Shown piece after piece: positions 5,770-6,186 of a DNA stretch of 6,186 nucleotides. Numbering within the stretch: the stretch's first letter is position 1; every line of letters begins with the position of its first letter. Where the stretch lies: positions 1 to 6,186 of the forward strand of contig JAGOBX010000228.1 of NCBI GenBank assembly GCA_017999075.1, written 5' to 3'. Origin of the DNA: Candidatus Babelota bacterium. GTDB taxonomy: Bacteria; JAGOBX01. Position numbers and translations under genes: made by a program. The notes beneath the pieces are model-generated. The model did no database searches and was not told the DNA's origin. It saw nothing but the letters and a program-made list of their open reading frames with translations.

Positions 5770-6186
5770 ATGAGCGAAAAATCAAAAGACAAATTTTTTG
5801 CCGAATCGCACGGCAAATTATTAACTGTCAAGCTCGGGGATCAGGAATACGGAGTGCCGATCCACGAAGCAAGAGAGGTTGTAGGAATGCTTAATATTGA
5901 TCCTGTACCGCGTACTCCTAATTTTATGAAAGGCGTAATCAATCTCCGCGGAAAAATAGTACCTGTAATAGATTTACGCTTAAAATTCGGATTGGAAGAA
6001 AAAAAAGTCAGCAAAGAAACCTGTATAATAGTTGTTGATATTTCAGGAAAAATGACAGGAATTATTGTTGATCAACTCATAGGAGTCGTTACAGTGGATG
6101 CTGAAAATTACGAACCGTCACCCAGACTTGGAAGCAATATAAACGCAGAATTTATTTCAGAGATGGTAAAGCTTGAAAAACGAGTC
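5770..6186 (+). CDS. cheW: CheW, chemosensory adaptor protein, 3' partial
   Basis: CheW links CheA to chemoreceptors in the cytoplasmic signalling array; it has no enzymatic activity. The frame runs open from ATG 5770 to the window edge, giving 139 residues with no stop. CheW proteins are usually about 150-170 residues, so only the last strand or so is missing. After a short polar N-terminus, the CheW fold starts at about residue 15 (KLLTVKLGDQEYGVPI). The best marker is the GVINLRGKIVPVIDLR segment (55-70), whose Asn58-Leu-Arg60-Gly is the classic receptor/kinase contact motif. It continues through CIIVVDI and GIIVDQLIGVV. It follows cheA by 43 bases, as part of the same operon. The stand-alone domain, following rather than fused to a kinase, favours CheW over another CheA-P5 or CheV; a C-terminal receiver (CheV) cannot be wholly excluded because the end is missing. 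Confidence 0.94.
   Translation, partial: MSEKSKDKFFAESHGKLLTVKLGDQEYGVPIHEAREVVGMLNIDPVPRTPNFMKGVINLRGKIVPVIDLRLKFGLEEKKVSKETCIIVVDISGKMTGIIVDQLIGVVTVDAENYEPSPRLGSNINAEFISEMVKLEKRV

Noticed and set aside
1-6186. CRISPR arrays, insertion sequences, tRNA/rRNA genes, att sites or toxin-antitoxin pairs
   Set aside because: No direct-repeat arrays, transposase motifs, terminal repeats or RNA-gene-like sequences were seen; nearly all of the window is conserved chemotaxis coding sequence.

Overview
This window is a stretch of a bacterial chemotaxis signalling operon. All six recognisable genes are on the + strand, from AT-rich DNA (about one third G+C by eye). The order is: a receiver-histidine kinase protein (cut by the left edge), the receptor methyltransferase cheR, a stand-alone CheY-like receiver, the methylesterase cheB, the central kinase cheA, and the adaptor cheW (cut by the right edge). 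Gaps between genes are 5 to 73 bases, each main gene has a Shine-Dalgarno-like sequence, and no convincing promoter or rho-independent terminator is visible. One long transcript entering from the left and continuing to the right is the simplest reading.

Together the genes supply most of a chemosensory core. CheA and CheW couple to methyl-accepting receptors (none in this window). CheA passes phosphate from its HPt histidine to the receivers of CheB and probably of the CheY-like protein. CheR and CheB add and remove receptor methyl groups for adaptation. The first gene joins a receiver to a HisKA/ATPase module, so it could be a second phosphate input or a cross-talk point. No receptor, CheC/CheD/CheZ or flagellar gene is present, so the output (flagellar, pilus or other) cannot be decided here.

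The organism is an AT-rich, probably motile bacterium that uses ordinary Shine-Dalgarno initiation. Nothing here fixes the phylum. Spirochaete-, Elusimicrobiota- or Deferribacteres-like lineages are only guesses.

This is mostly a known pathway, not a wholly new system, but several details depart from the textbook set. CheA carries an unrecognised helical N-terminal region of about 130 residues before its HPt domain and shows no P2 domain. The receiver-kinase has lost both glycines of its G1 ATP-binding box. The CheY-like receiver has Asn at a magnesium-binding acidic position. The two gaps flanking cheB each hold a notable inverted repeat. Three of the four longer gaps can also be read as mini open frames running from the upstream stop codon to the next start; this may be chance in AT-rich DNA.
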